From Rosettibacter sp964572725 (GTDB lineage Bacteria; Bacteroidota; Ignavibacteria; Ignavibacteriales; Melioribacteraceae), in assembly GCA_964572725.1 (NCBI GenBank), contig CAZNFW010000010.1, positions 8,371 to 72,370 on the forward strand: DNA of 64,000 bases. The letters are read 5' to 3'. Below the pieces are notes generated by a model that was not told where the DNA came from, made no database searches, and saw nothing but the letters and a program-made list of their open reading frames with translations. Shown in pieces: positions 48,992-58,046 of this stretch. How positions within the stretch are numbered: position 1 is the first letter of the stretch; each line of letters starts with the position of its first letter. The translations under genes and the position numbers were made by a program.

Positions 48992-50191
48992 ATGGCATTA
49001 AATCTTTCTAAAAGAGTAAATAAAATTAGCATCTCCCCAACAATAAAAATAACTCAACAAGCAATTGAGATGAAGGCAAGGGGAGAAAATTTAATCGACT
49101 TAAGTGTTGGAGAACCCGACTTCTCCACCCCAAAAAACATTAAGGATGCTGCTATTAAATCTATTGAAAATAATTTTACAAAGTATACAATAAATTCTGG
49201 CATTTATGAGCTGCGAAAAGCAATATCTGAAAAACTAAGAAAAGAAAATAAACTTGAATACAAACCAGAAGAAATAATTGTATCATCAGGTGCAAAGCAA
49301 AGTATTTTCAACGCAATAATGTCAATTGTTGAAGATGATGATGAAGTAATAATTCCTTCTCCCTATTATGTTTCTTATCCGCACATTGTTGCTCTTTCAA
49401 ATGGTAAATCGGTTTTTATTCAAACCAATGAGCAAACTGATTTTAAGATAACTCCCGAACAATTAAAGAACGCTGTTACAGAGAAAACCAAATTATTAAT
49501 TCTGTGTAATCCTTCCAATCCTACTGGAAGTTTATACTCAAGAAAAGATTTTGAAAAACTCGTTCCAATACTTGAAGAAGGTGATTTTTATATTTTATCT
49601 GATGAGATTTATGAAAAACTAATTTATGATAATCATGAATTTATAAGCATTGCATCATTAAGTGAAAAAATTAAGCAGAAGACAATTACAATTAATGGAC
49701 ATTCAAAATCGTATTCAATGACTGGATGGAGAATTGGTTATGCCGTTGGTCCACTCGAAATAATTAATGCAATGAGTAAAATTCAAAGTCACAGCACATC
49801 AAATGCTTCTTCAATTTCTCAAAAAGCTGCGCTCGAAGCATTAACAGGTCCACAGAATTTTATAGAATATTCGAGAAAAGAATTTGAAAAAAGAAGAAAT
49901 CTTCTTTATGATGCATTAGTATCAATCAAAGGAATAAAATGCTACAAGCCTAATGGAGCATTTTATTTGTTTCCAAACATTTCTTGCTTCTTTGGGAAAA
50001 AAACAGAAACCGGAGTTATTCAAACATCATTCGATTTTGCACTTTATTTATTGCATTCCGAAAAAGTTGTTGTAGTGCCCGGCAGTGCATTTGGTGCAGA
50101 AGGATATATAAGATTATCTTATTCAACATCTCAGGAAAATTTAATTGAAGGTTCACGCAGAATTAAAAATGCAATAGCAAAATTAGAATGA
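48992..50191 (+). CDS. aspC: Pyridoxal-phosphate aminotransferase, aspartate type
   Basis: 399 residues, class I aminotransferase of the Ib aspartate/prephenate subgroup: LIDLSVGEPDFSTPKNI, FTKYTINSGIYELRKAI, LCNPSNPTGSLYS, SDEIYEKLIYD, and the PLP-lysine motif NGHSKSYSMTGWRIGYAVGP, ending FGAEGYIRLSYSTS. Likely converts oxaloacetate and glutamate to aspartate and 2-oxoglutarate. This free-standing enzyme is notable because the giant fusion at 22677-28289 has a separate aminotransferase domain. Confidence 0.93.
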   Translation: MALNLSKRVNKISISPTIKITQQAIEMKARGENLIDLSVGEPDFSTPKNIKDAAIKSIENNFTKYTINSGIYELRKAISEKLRKENKLEYKPEEIIVSSGAKQSIFNAIMSIVEDDDEVIIPSPYYVSYPHIVALSNGKSVFIQTNEQTDFKITPEQLKNAVTEKTKLLILCNPSNPTGSLYSRKDFEKLVPILEEGDFYILSDEIYEKLIYDNHEFISIASLSEKIKQKTITINGHSKSYSMTGWRIGYAVGPLEIINAMSKIQSHSTSNASSISQKAALEALTGPQNFIEYSRKEFEKRRNLLYDALVSIKGIKCYKPNGAFYLFPNISCFFGKKTETGVIQTSFDFALYLLHSEKVVVVPGSAFGAEGYIRLSYSTSQENLIEGSRRIKNAIAKLE

Positions 50192-50214
50192 TAAATTTTT
50201 AATGAATTATAAAT

Positions 50215-51579
50215 CTATTTAATCCAAACTGTTTTAATATTCACAAATTCTTTTATTCCATAGTGAGATAATTCTCTTCCATAGCCTGAATTTTTTATTC
50301 CGCCAAATGGCAAGCGCGGGTCACTTTTAACCATTCCATTAATAAACACAGAACCTGCTTCAATTTTACCTGCTAAATATTTTGCTTTGTCAATATCTTG
50401 AGTCCACAACGATGCACCTAAACCGAATTTTGTGTCATTAGCAACTTCAATTGCTTCCTCTTCATTTTTTACTTTTATCAAAGAAGCTACTGGACCAAAA
50501 ATTTCCTCATCATAAGCAGGCATACCTTTTTTTACATTAGATAAAACAGTGGGTTCAAAAAACAGACCTTCATTATTAACTCGTTTGCCGCCGCATAAAA
50601 TAACTGCGCCGCATTCAACGGAATGCCTTACTTGAAATTCAAGTTCATTTAATAAATCTTCTCTTGCTATTGGTCCAAGTTGTGTTGATTCTTCCATTGG
50701 ATTTCCAACTTTTACTTTTGACATCAAGTCAACAAATTTTTTTTCAAATTCATCATAAATTTTTTTAACAACTATAAATCTTTTTGCTGCAATACAGCTT
50801 TGCCCATTATTTATAAGTCTTGCAGTAACACCCGTTTTAACTGCTAAATCAATATCAGCATCTTCAAATACAATGAAAGGGTCGCTGCCTCCAAGTTCCA
50901 TTACAGATTTTTTTAATAATTTCCCGCAATATTTTGCAACCTGTCGTCCTGCATATTCACTTCCAGTTAAGGTAACTGCTCTTACTTTTGGATGATTAAT
51001 AACTTCTTCTACTTCAGAGGAACTTATTAAAATTGTCCTGAATAAATTTTGGGGAAAATTTGCTTTGTCAAAAATTTCTTCGATAGCTAAAGCACACATT
51101 GGAACATTTGATGCATGTTTTAGAATGCATGCATTTCCTGCCATTATTGCTGGTACTGCAAATCTAAATACCTGCCAGAATGGAAAATTCCATGGCATAA
51201 TTGCAAAGACAATTCCAAGCGGGTCAAATTGAATATAACTTTCAAAAGCATCTGTTGAAATAAATTCTTTCTGCAAAAATTCTTCAGCATTCTCAGCATA
51301 ATATTCACATACCCATGCACATTTTTCTATTTCAGAAACTGCCTGTGTTATAGGTTTTCCCATTTCTGTTACAATAATTTTTGCATATCCATATTTGTTG
51401 GTTTTTAAAACTTCTGCAACATTTTTCATCAATAAACTTCTTTCAGTAAAAGTTGTCTGCTTCCAATACTGGAATGCATTATCAACATCTTCAATAATTT
51501 TAAATACACTTTCTAAAGAAAACTCTTCGAAAGTTTTTTCTATCTGGTTGGTTGCGGGATTAATAGTTTGAATAGCCAT
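50215..51579 (-). CDS. NAD(P)-dependent aldehyde (succinate-semialdehyde) dehydrogenase
   Basis: 454 residues of the ALDH superfamily: PLGIVFAIMPWNFPFWQVFRFAVPAIMAGN, VTLTGSEYAGRQVAKYCGKLLKKSVMELGGSDPFIVFEDADID, catalytic Cys in NGQSCIAAKRFIV, EEIFGPVASL, and the C-terminal LPFGGIKNSGYGRELSHYGIKEFVNIKT. The pattern is nearest to the GabD1-type succinate-semialdehyde dehydrogenases common in Bacteroidota. GGGGTG precedes ATG. Convergent with the preceding aminotransferase, so not in its operon. Confidence 0.9.
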   Translation of the reverse strand: MAIQTINPATNQIEKTFEEFSLESVFKIIEDVDNAFQYWKQTTFTERSLLMKNVAEVLKTNKYGYAKIIVTEMGKPITQAVSEIEKCAWVCEYYAENAEEFLQKEFISTDAFESYIQFDPLGIVFAIMPWNFPFWQVFRFAVPAIMAGNACILKHASNVPMCALAIEEIFDKANFPQNLFRTILISSSEVEEVINHPKVRAVTLTGSEYAGRQVAKYCGKLLKKSVMELGGSDPFIVFEDADIDLAVKTGVTARLINNGQSCIAAKRFIVVKKIYDEFEKKFVDLMSKVKVGNPMEESTQLGPIAREDLLNELEFQVRHSVECGAVILCGGKRVNNEGLFFEPTVLSNVKKGMPAYDEEIFGPVASLIKVKNEEEAIEVANDTKFGLGASLWTQDIDKAKYLAGKIEAGSVFINGMVKSDPRLPFGGIKNSGYGRELSHYGIKEFVNIKTVWIK

Positions 51580-51727
51580 TTCACCCCCAAAAAAATTTAA
51601 TTCAATTATAATTTAGTGAATTTCGATTTTAGTAAAAAAATTTTGTAAGTTATAATTAAGAATTTAGACTAAGAATTAAATAACAATTTAATCATAGTTT
51701 AATGATATCTGAAAATTCATATTCTTT

Positions 51728-53068
51728 ATGAAAAAATCCAATCCGAAAACTTTTGTTCTTGATACAAATGTAATTTTGCATGACCCAACCTGCATTCATC
51801 ATTTTGAGGAAAATAATATCATAATTCCACTTGTTGTAATTGAAGAATTAGACCATTTCAAAAGGGGAAATCAAGTAATTAATTTAAATGCCCGTGAATT
51901 TGCAAGAACACTTGATTCAATTACGGGGAATGAAATTTTTAACGGTGGAGTATCGCTTGGGCGAGGAAAAGGTAAAGTAAGAATTGTTATAACAAAAGGA
52001 TTAAATAAAGAAATTCAGGATATTTTCAGAGAGGATAATGTTGACCATCGTGTTCTAAGTGCCGCATACGAAGCTTCAAAACAAAATAAGGAAAAAGGAA
52101 AAGTAATTCTTGTAAGCAAAGATGTTAATTTAAGAATGAAAGCAAAAGCAATTGGAATTCCTGCAGAAGATTACACAACTGATAGAATTCCAAATATTGA
52201 AGAACTATACAGCGGCAAAGCTGTAATTGAAAACTTTGATGATGATATTTTGCAAAAATTATATCAGCCTCCATATGAAGTTCCTGCAAAGCAAATCTTA
52301 AAAAAGATCAAAACAGAAGCTGTGCCTAATAAATTTTTTATAATGAGAAATTCAAATCGTTCTATACTTGCAGTGCTTGACAAAGAAATAGAAAAATTCA
52401 AAAGGATCGATAAAGAAGTCGTTTATGGAATTAAACCCCGCAATGCAGAACAAACTTTTGCCGTAAATGCTCTATGCAATCCTGAAATTCCGCTTGTTAC
52501 ATTAACTGGAAAAGCAGGAACTGGAAAAACACTTCTTGCTCTTGCATGTGCGCTTCATGTAAGAAAAAATTATAGACAAATTTATGTGGCTCGTCCTGTC
52601 GTTCCTTTAAGTAATAAAGATATAGGTTATTTGCCCGGAGATGTTGAAAGTAAATTAGCTCCATATATGCAGCCTTTGTGGGATAATCTTAAAGTCATTC
52701 AAGACCAATTTCCAGAGACCGATAAAAATTATCAATTAATTAATTCATTGATAAAAGAAGAAAAACTTGTAATTGAACCATTAAGCTATATACGAGGAAG
52801 AAGTTTACAGAGAATTTATTTCATTGTAGACGAAGCACAAAATCTAACACCTCACGAAGTTAAAACAATTATTACTCGTGCAGGTGAAGGTGCTAAAATT
52901 GTTCTCACTGGAGATATTTATCAAATTGACCATCCATATCTCGATGCACAATCAAATGGACTTTCTTATTTAATTGAACATTTCAAAGGGCAAAAACTTT
53001 ATGCTCATGTAAATCTTGAAAAAGGGGAACGTTCAATTCTCGCCGAACTTGCAAGCAATCTGCTTTAA
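51728..53068 (+). CDS. PIN-PhoH family ATPase
   Basis: 446 residues. N-terminal PIN ribonuclease domain (KTFVLDTNVILHDPTCIHHF, VVIEELDHFKRG, VILVSKDVNLRMKAKAIGIPAEDY) and C-terminal PhoH-like ATPase (LTGKAGTGKTLLALACALHV, IYVARPVVP, GYLPGDVESKLAPYMQP, YIRGRSLQRIYFIVDEAQNLTPHEVKTIITRAGEGAKIVLTGD). This is the PhoH2 layout, thought to unwind and cleave RNA. Its TAA overlaps the stop codon of the convergent lipoprotein gene (TTAA). Confidence 0.95.
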   Translation: MKKSNPKTFVLDTNVILHDPTCIHHFEENNIIIPLVVIEELDHFKRGNQVINLNAREFARTLDSITGNEIFNGGVSLGRGKGKVRIVITKGLNKEIQDIFREDNVDHRVLSAAYEASKQNKEKGKVILVSKDVNLRMKAKAIGIPAEDYTTDRIPNIEELYSGKAVIENFDDDILQKLYQPPYEVPAKQILKKIKTEAVPNKFFIMRNSNRSILAVLDKEIEKFKRIDKEVVYGIKPRNAEQTFAVNALCNPEIPLVTLTGKAGTGKTLLALACALHVRKNYRQIYVARPVVPLSNKDIGYLPGDVESKLAPYMQPLWDNLKVIQDQFPETDKNYQLINSLIKEEKLVIEPLSYIRGRSLQRIYFIVDEAQNLTPHEVKTIITRAGEGAKIVLTGDIYQIDHPYLDAQSNGLSYLIEHFKGQKLYAHVNLEKGERSILAELASNLL

Positions 53069-53904
53069 TAACTGTTTTTTTCTAATATTACTTTTACACT
53101 AAAATTTAACGGTTCTATTTTTGCAAAAGCAGGCATATTTCTTCTCATTCCACCCGATGGTCTTTGAAATCCACCTTGAGGAATATTTCTCACATTTTCT
53201 CTTCTTTCTGATGAAAACTCTAATACTAATGTTTCAAATGTGATTTTAAGATTTTCTGCTGCTTTTACAGGAATATAAAAATCATTCCCCTCTTTTTTTG
53301 AAATTGGGATTTGTAATTCGTATACAAGTTTATTTGCTTTTTCTGAGATTTTAATTTTTATCCCTTTATCATTTTCAAGAGGATACATCCAGAGCGGATA
53401 TTTGGATTTATCGACAATTTCAAAATCTTTCTCTTTTTCTAATAATCTTTCGAGAATATTTTTAATATTTCTTCTTTCATCATTCTTATCGAAATTTCTT
53501 CTTTCTTGTCTATCGAAACCAATATTGGTTATTCCAAGCGGAAACTTTAATCCAATAATTTTTGATTCATCATCAGGAATAAACCATACTATAAACCCTG
53601 CTCTTAGCATTTGAATTGCCTTCATCGGTTCATCGACAATCAAGCACAAATACATGTAATCTTTATCATTCTGAAAACCAACGGATGCATTTTCATCTTT
53701 AATATATTCAAGTTTGTTTTGCCAGTCAGAATAATCTCCATCGATAATCAAATCATCAGACTTCCACCTGCTGATTATTTGATGTGTTGAGCTGCATCCA
53801 TTTACAACGAATATTATTGATGCAATAAAAATTACTTTCAGAAAAAAATTCCCAGTCTGTAGTTTTTTCCCATTAATTTCTTTCAAATAATTTCTCGTAA
53901 ACAT
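53065..53904 (-). CDS. Lipoprotein with CBM9/DOMON-like beta domain
   Basis: 279 residues. A long basic N-terminus leads into a hydrophobic segment and lipobox VVNGC (Cys37 from this start), then SDDLIIDGDYSDWQNKLEYIKDENASVGFQNDKDYMYLCLIVDEPM, which has the pattern (iDG...DW......v.....D..ylyl...) of CBM9-like periplasmic domains. The ATG at 53904 has AAGGA 7 nt upstream; the open frame to 53940 lacks one. The C-terminal part (RRENVRNIPQGGFQRPSGGMRRN) is rich in Arg, Gly and Pro. Shares its stop region with phoH on the other strand. Function unknown. Confidence 0.75.
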   Translation of the reverse strand: MFTRNYLKEINGKKLQTGNFFLKVIFIASIIFVVNGCSSTHQIISRWKSDDLIIDGDYSDWQNKLEYIKDENASVGFQNDKDYMYLCLIVDEPMKAIQMLRAGFIVWFIPDDESKIIGLKFPLGITNIGFDRQERRNFDKNDERRNIKNILERLLEKEKDFEIVDKSKYPLWMYPLENDKGIKIKISEKANKLVYELQIPISKKEGNDFYIPVKAAENLKITFETLVLEFSSERRENVRNIPQGGFQRPSGGMRRNMPAFAKIEPLNFSVKVILEKNSY

Positions 53905-53971
53905 AATTTCCTTAAAATTTTTATCCTTAAGACAAATCAAATTTATTTTATGGTTTAACTTGCCATAAACT

Positions 53972-54009
53972 TTTTATCTTATTGATAAATATTTATTATA
54001 AAGATAAAA
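53972..54009. promoter_or_regulatory. Nested inverted repeats upstream of the GH9 gene
   Basis: TTTTATCTT (53972-53980) and AAGATAAAA (54001-54009) flank the perfect palindrome ATAAATATTTAT (53985-53996). The same 12-mer recurs at 62448-62459 before the RraA-family gene. Candidate operator for the carbohydrate cluster; the AT richness makes chance occurrence possible. Confidence 0.35.
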
Positions 54010-54105
54010 TAAAGAAATAAGAACAATTCACTAATAATTGAAAAAACAAAAAATTGATGGCACTTTTTATGTATTATTTTCCATTATTAAAAAGAAAGGG
54101 CACAA

Positions 54106-56568
54106 ATGAAACCATTATTTCCATTCATCATACTAATTTTATTACTAAATACAATAGAAGCTCAAAAGGAACCTGAATTAAAAATTAATGATGCGGGATA
54201 TTATGAACTTCCAGGATTAAACATAATGTCATTTGATGATTTTTACCCGGAAGGTCATCAGGGAGGAATTACAATCGTAATGTTTGGAAAAAGACTTGCA
54301 GCGAACGGAGATGTGAGATTAGAACCAACTCCGGGTCAATGGTCGCCTGTACCTAAAATGGGCAAAAAAATTATTGACAGAAAAAACAATTCAATTACAG
54401 TCGAATTGTGGTATCCTGATTCAAGCAAAGACAGAAAAGGATTTAACCCTATAATTTATCCCAACTTAAAATTAAAATATAAAATTAGAACTGAAGCAGA
54501 AGGAAACAGCATTAAAATTATTGTTGATCTTGATAAACCGCTGCCAGAAGAGTGGTCAAAAAAAGTTGGTTTCAATTTAGAATTATTTCCGAGTGAATAC
54601 TTTGGTGAATTTTATATGATGGATGGAAAGACAGGTCAATTTCCCCGTCAACCTATTAGCGAACTTGAATACAATAATGAAAATATTCTTCAAGTGAAAC
54701 CATTAGCAGCAGGAAAAGAATTGATAGTTGCCCCTGATAAAAAAGAAAAACGAATTAAAATTACAAGTAAAAAAAAAGAAATGCATCTTTTTGATGGAAG
54801 AGGTTTGCACAACAATGGCTGGTTTATAATTCGATCAACTATTTCTGCTAATGTTTCTAAAAATGCTGTTGAATGGATTATAACACCAGATACTGACACC
54901 ACATGGAGATATAAACCAGTAATTCAAATATCACAAATTGGTTATCACCCTAAACAGAAAAAATTTGCTGTTATAGAATTAGATAAATTAACTATCAAAT
55001 ATGAACCAATTCAGTTAATAAAAATCAATGAGAATTCTGAAACTGTAATTAAAGAAGAAAATAACCCATCTTTATGGGGCAACTTCTTGCGATATAAATA
55101 TTTACGTTTCGATTTTACTGATGTAACAGAAGAAGGATTATATAAAATAAAGTATGGAGAAATTGAATCGAATAAGTTTGAAATCAAGAGAGATATTTTT
55201 GCAAATATATGGCAGCCTACATTAGATTATTTTCTTCCCGTTCAAATGTGTCACATGAGAATTGAAGACCGTTATAAAGTATGGCATGGGTTATGTCATA
55301 TGGATGATGCATTGATGGCTCCTATCAATCATAATCACTTTGATGGATATTATCAAGGCGAGTCAACTTTAACAAAATATAAATCTGGAGAACATGTTCC
55401 GGGTATAAACATTGGCGGCTGGCATGATGCAGGTGATTATGATCTTAGAATTGAATCTCAAGCAGAAACTGTTTATAAACTTGCTCTTGCTTACGAGCTG
55501 TTCAAAAATAATCACGATCAAACAACAATAGACCAAGAAAATAGATTAACTATTATTCACAAACCGGATAATAAACCAGATATACTGCAGCAAATTGAAC
55601 ATGGTTTATTGTCAATCATTGGCGGATATGAATCGATGGGAAGATTATACAGAGGAATTATATGCCCAACACTCAAACAATATGTTCATCTTGGCGATGC
55701 TTCTACAATGACTGATAATCTTATCTATAATGAAAATGAAAAAGACCTGATATTAAACAAACCTTTGCCAAAAGATGATAGATTGGTTTTTACTGAAATT
55801 AATCCGCAGCACGAACTTCAAACTGCTCAATCTTTAGCAGCAGCAAACAGAGTGTTAAAAAATTTTAATTCGGAATTGGCAGAAAAATGTTTGAAGATTG
55901 CAGAAGAAATTTACAATGTAAATTCAGCTGTTGAAGAAAAATATAAAATTAACGCAGCGGCAGAACTTTATTTAACAACTTCAAAGGATGAATATAAAAA
56001 TTTGTTGATGCGTAATGCCGATTTTATAAGCAATCATATTGAAAATTATAGTGAAGTGATAGGTCGAGTTACAAAAAAAATTAATGATAAAGAATTCACA
56101 AGTAAAATCGAAAATGGTGTTAAGGTTGTTTACGAAAAAATTATTGAGCTTCAAAAAGAAAATCCTTACGGTGTTCCTTATAAGCCATACATTTGGGGAG
56201 CTGGATGGGATATTCAAGCTTTTGGTGTAAATTTATTGATGCTACATTTAGCATTCCCTGAAATTATAAACACAGAATATATTTTTAATGCATTGAATTT
56301 TATACTTGGTTGTCATCCCGGGGATAACACTGCCTCATTTGTTTCTGGTGTAGGAGTAAATTCTTTAACTGTTGCTTATGGTGTTAACAGGGATGAATGG
56401 TCATACATTCCTGGAGGCATTGCAAGCGGCACTGCATTAATTCGTCCCGATTTACCCGAACTAAAAATTTGGCCCTATTTCTGGCAGCAAACAGAATATG
56501 TACTTGGTGGCGGGACTACAAATTTTATTTTATTAGCTATGGCTGCAGATTATATTTTTAATAAATAG
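54106..56568 (+). CDS. Glycoside hydrolase family 9 (cellulase-type) with extra N-terminal domain
   Basis: 820 residues, exported (signal FIILILLLNTIEAQ). Residues about 270-365 form the Ig-like CelD_N domain (IQISQIGYHPKQKKFAVIEL). The GH9 (alpha/alpha)6 domain follows with NIGGWHDAGDYDLRIES, where Asp441 and Asp444 match the catalytic base pair, a NPTG-like FILGCHPGDNTASFVSGVG, and Glu797 (QQTEYVLGGGTTNF) at the position of the acid. Residues 20-265 are a beta-rich region of unknown type (ELPGLNIMSFDDFYPEGHQGG). Expected to cut beta-1,4-glucans or related glycans. First gene of the carbohydrate cluster. Confidence 0.88.
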   Translation: MKPLFPFIILILLLNTIEAQKEPELKINDAGYYELPGLNIMSFDDFYPEGHQGGITIVMFGKRLAANGDVRLEPTPGQWSPVPKMGKKIIDRKNNSITVELWYPDSSKDRKGFNPIIYPNLKLKYKIRTEAEGNSIKIIVDLDKPLPEEWSKKVGFNLELFPSEYFGEFYMMDGKTGQFPRQPISELEYNNENILQVKPLAAGKELIVAPDKKEKRIKITSKKKEMHLFDGRGLHNNGWFIIRSTISANVSKNAVEWIITPDTDTTWRYKPVIQISQIGYHPKQKKFAVIELDKLTIKYEPIQLIKINENSETVIKEENNPSLWGNFLRYKYLRFDFTDVTEEGLYKIKYGEIESNKFEIKRDIFANIWQPTLDYFLPVQMCHMRIEDRYKVWHGLCHMDDALMAPINHNHFDGYYQGESTLTKYKSGEHVPGINIGGWHDAGDYDLRIESQAETVYKLALAYELFKNNHDQTTIDQENRLTIIHKPDNKPDILQQIEHGLLSIIGGYESMGRLYRGIICPTLKQYVHLGDASTMTDNLIYNENEKDLILNKPLPKDDRLVFTEINPQHELQTAQSLAAANRVLKNFNSELAEKCLKIAEEIYNVNSAVEEKYKINAAAELYLTTSKDEYKNLLMRNADFISNHIENYSEVIGRVTKKINDKEFTSKIENGVKVVYEKIIELQKENPYGVPYKPYIWGAGWDIQAFGVNLLMLHLAFPEIINTEYIFNALNFILGCHPGDNTASFVSGVGVNSLTVAYGVNRDEWSYIPGGIASGTALIRPDLPELKIWPYFWQQTEYVLGGGTTNFILLAMAADYIFNK

Positions 56569-56643
56569 AATAAATCATAATCATATTTAAAAATTAAAAA
56601 CAAAGCGACGTACTGTATTGAATCAAGGAATCTATTTTTCATA

Positions 56644-56698
56644 AAAAAATTAAGGATAAAAAAATGAATAGAAGAGATTTTATAAAAATCAGCGGAAT
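56644..56698 (+). repeat. 55-bp direct repeat, left copy (assembly overlap)
   Basis: Identical over all 55 bp to 56799-56853 on the other side of the N block, including the ribosome binding site and the first 11 codons of the GH5 gene. Most simply explained as the same chromosomal bases present at both contig ends, not as a second gene. See the finding on this gap. Confidence 0.9.
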
Positions 56699-56798
56699 NN
56701 NNNNNNNNNNNNNNNNNNNNNNNNNNNNNNNNNNNNNNNNNNNNNNNNNNNNNNNNNNNNNNNNNNNNNNNNNNNNNNNNNNNNNNNNNNNNNNNNNN
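56699..56798. other. Assembly gap of 100 N, probably spurious
   Basis: Exactly 100 N bounded on both sides by the same 55-bp sequence. The true distance may be zero or negative (overlapping contigs). Confidence 0.95.
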
Positions 56799-56853
56799 AA
56801 AAAATTAAGGATAAAAAAATGAATAGAAGAGATTTTATAAAAATCAGCGGAAT
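56799..56853 (+). repeat. 55-bp direct repeat, right copy (assembly overlap)
   Basis: Exact copy of 56644-56698. It contains TAAGGATAAAAAAATG and the start of the GH5 coding sequence, which continues intact to the right only. Confidence 0.9.
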
Positions 56854-57931
56854 GTTAGCAGCTGCTACTACATTCTCTAATTTTAAATTAAATCCAATCG
56901 AAAAATCAATTACCCAGGAAAAGCCCAAGTTAAAAATTCCTCGATACATTGGTTTTAATCTTACAGAAAAAACTGGTGGAATGGAAAGAAGAAAGTTTAA
57001 TGAAGAAGATTTTGAAATAATGGCAGAATGGGGCTTTAATTTTGCTCGCATTCCAATGTCATATTGGAATTGGGCATCGAAAGATGATTGGTATAATATA
57101 AATGAGGATGTATTCAAAGATATTGATGAGGTTATTGAATTTGGTAAGCAATATAATATTCATATCAATCTAAATTTACATCGAGTGCCGGGTTATTGTA
57201 TCAATGGAAGAAACCTTGAACCATATGATTTGTTTGAAGATACACCAGAAAATATGCAGAAAGCTCTCGATGCAACAATTTATCATTGGAAATATATTGC
57301 AAGAAGATATTCAGGAATTCCAAACTCTCAATTAAGTTTTGATTTAATTAATGAACCACCCAAAAGGACAAATGAAGAACGTTATGTGGAAATCGTTAAA
57401 GCAATTGTAGAAGGGATAAAAGAAGAAGACCCTGAAAGATTAATTATAGCAGATGGAAAAGATATTGGCAGGAATCCAGTAATGGGTTTAGTAGGTATTG
57501 TAGATATGCAAAGCACTCGCGGTTATGACCCAATGAGTTTGACTCATTATACTGCAACATGGGTTCCTAAAGATGAATTTGAAACTTTTAATCCACCGAC
57601 ATGGCCGCTCAAAGGAGATGACGGGAAAATCTGGGATAAAGCTGCTCTTAAAGCAAAGTTAATTGATTCATGGATGCCTTTAGTGGAAAAAGGTGTTCAA
57701 GTTCATGTAGGCGAATGGGGCTGTTATAACAAAACTCCTCACGATATTGTATTGAATTGGATGGAAGATATTCTTTCACTTTGGAAAGAAGCTAACTGGG
57801 GCTTTGCAATGTGGAATTTAAAAGGTGACTTTGGAGTGCTCAACAGTAATCGCGCAGATGTAAAATATGAAAATTACAAAGGCCATAAGCTGGATAGAAA
57901 AATGCTGGAATTATTAAAACAATATTCTTGA
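56819..57931 (+). CDS. Glycoside hydrolase family 5 enzyme with Tat signal
   Basis: 370 residues. The N-terminus MNRRDFIKISGMLAAATTFS is a twin-arginine export signal (RRDFIK plus a hydrophobic stretch), so the enzyme should leave the cytoplasm folded. The (beta/alpha)8 domain has FNFARIPMSYWNW, HINLNLHRVPGYC, the acid/base Glu179 in FDLINEPP and the nucleophile Glu299 in VHVGEWGCYN. This fits GH5 endoglucanases/beta-mannosidase-like enzymes; the subfamily is not determined. AAGGAT lies about 9 nt before ATG. Between the GH9 and GH105 genes in the same direction. Confidence 0.9.
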   Translation: MNRRDFIKISGMLAAATTFSNFKLNPIEKSITQEKPKLKIPRYIGFNLTEKTGGMERRKFNEEDFEIMAEWGFNFARIPMSYWNWASKDDWYNINEDVFKDIDEVIEFGKQYNIHINLNLHRVPGYCINGRNLEPYDLFEDTPENMQKALDATIYHWKYIARRYSGIPNSQLSFDLINEPPKRTNEERYVEIVKAIVEGIKEEDPERLIIADGKDIGRNPVMGLVGIVDMQSTRGYDPMSLTHYTATWVPKDEFETFNPPTWPLKGDDGKIWDKAALKAKLIDSWMPLVEKGVQVHVGEWGCYNKTPHDIVLNWMEDILSLWKEANWGFAMWNLKGDFGVLNSNRADVKYENYKGHKLDRKMLELLKQYS

Positions 57932-57936
57932 AAAAA

Positions 57937-57985
57937 TACTTCGTGGTTCATCATATTAAACTCTGTAGTTCTCCGTGTAATTAAG
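57937..57985 (+). repeat. Degenerate CTCTGTGGTT-type intergenic repeat
   Basis: CTTCGTGGTTC, CTCTGTAGTTC and CTCCGTGTAAT follow one another as related 11-mers. Sequences of this kind (CTCTGTGGTTCTCTGTG) occur in noncoding DNA of many bacteria. Lies between the GH5 and GH105 genes. Confidence 0.35.
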
Positions 57986-58046
57986 TAATTTAAAGATAGA
58001 TATAGGATTTAGATATACTTAATTAAAACAAACAAGGAAAAGGAAA

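Noticed and set aside
56664..56698. Apparent start of a second Tat-exported paralog before the gap
   Set aside because: Identical over 55 bp, including noncoding bases, to the real GH5 start after the gap; best explained as contig overlap.
56689..57117. Minus-strand open frame running into the N block
   Set aside because: It is the antisense of the well-supported GH5 coding sequence and includes Ns.
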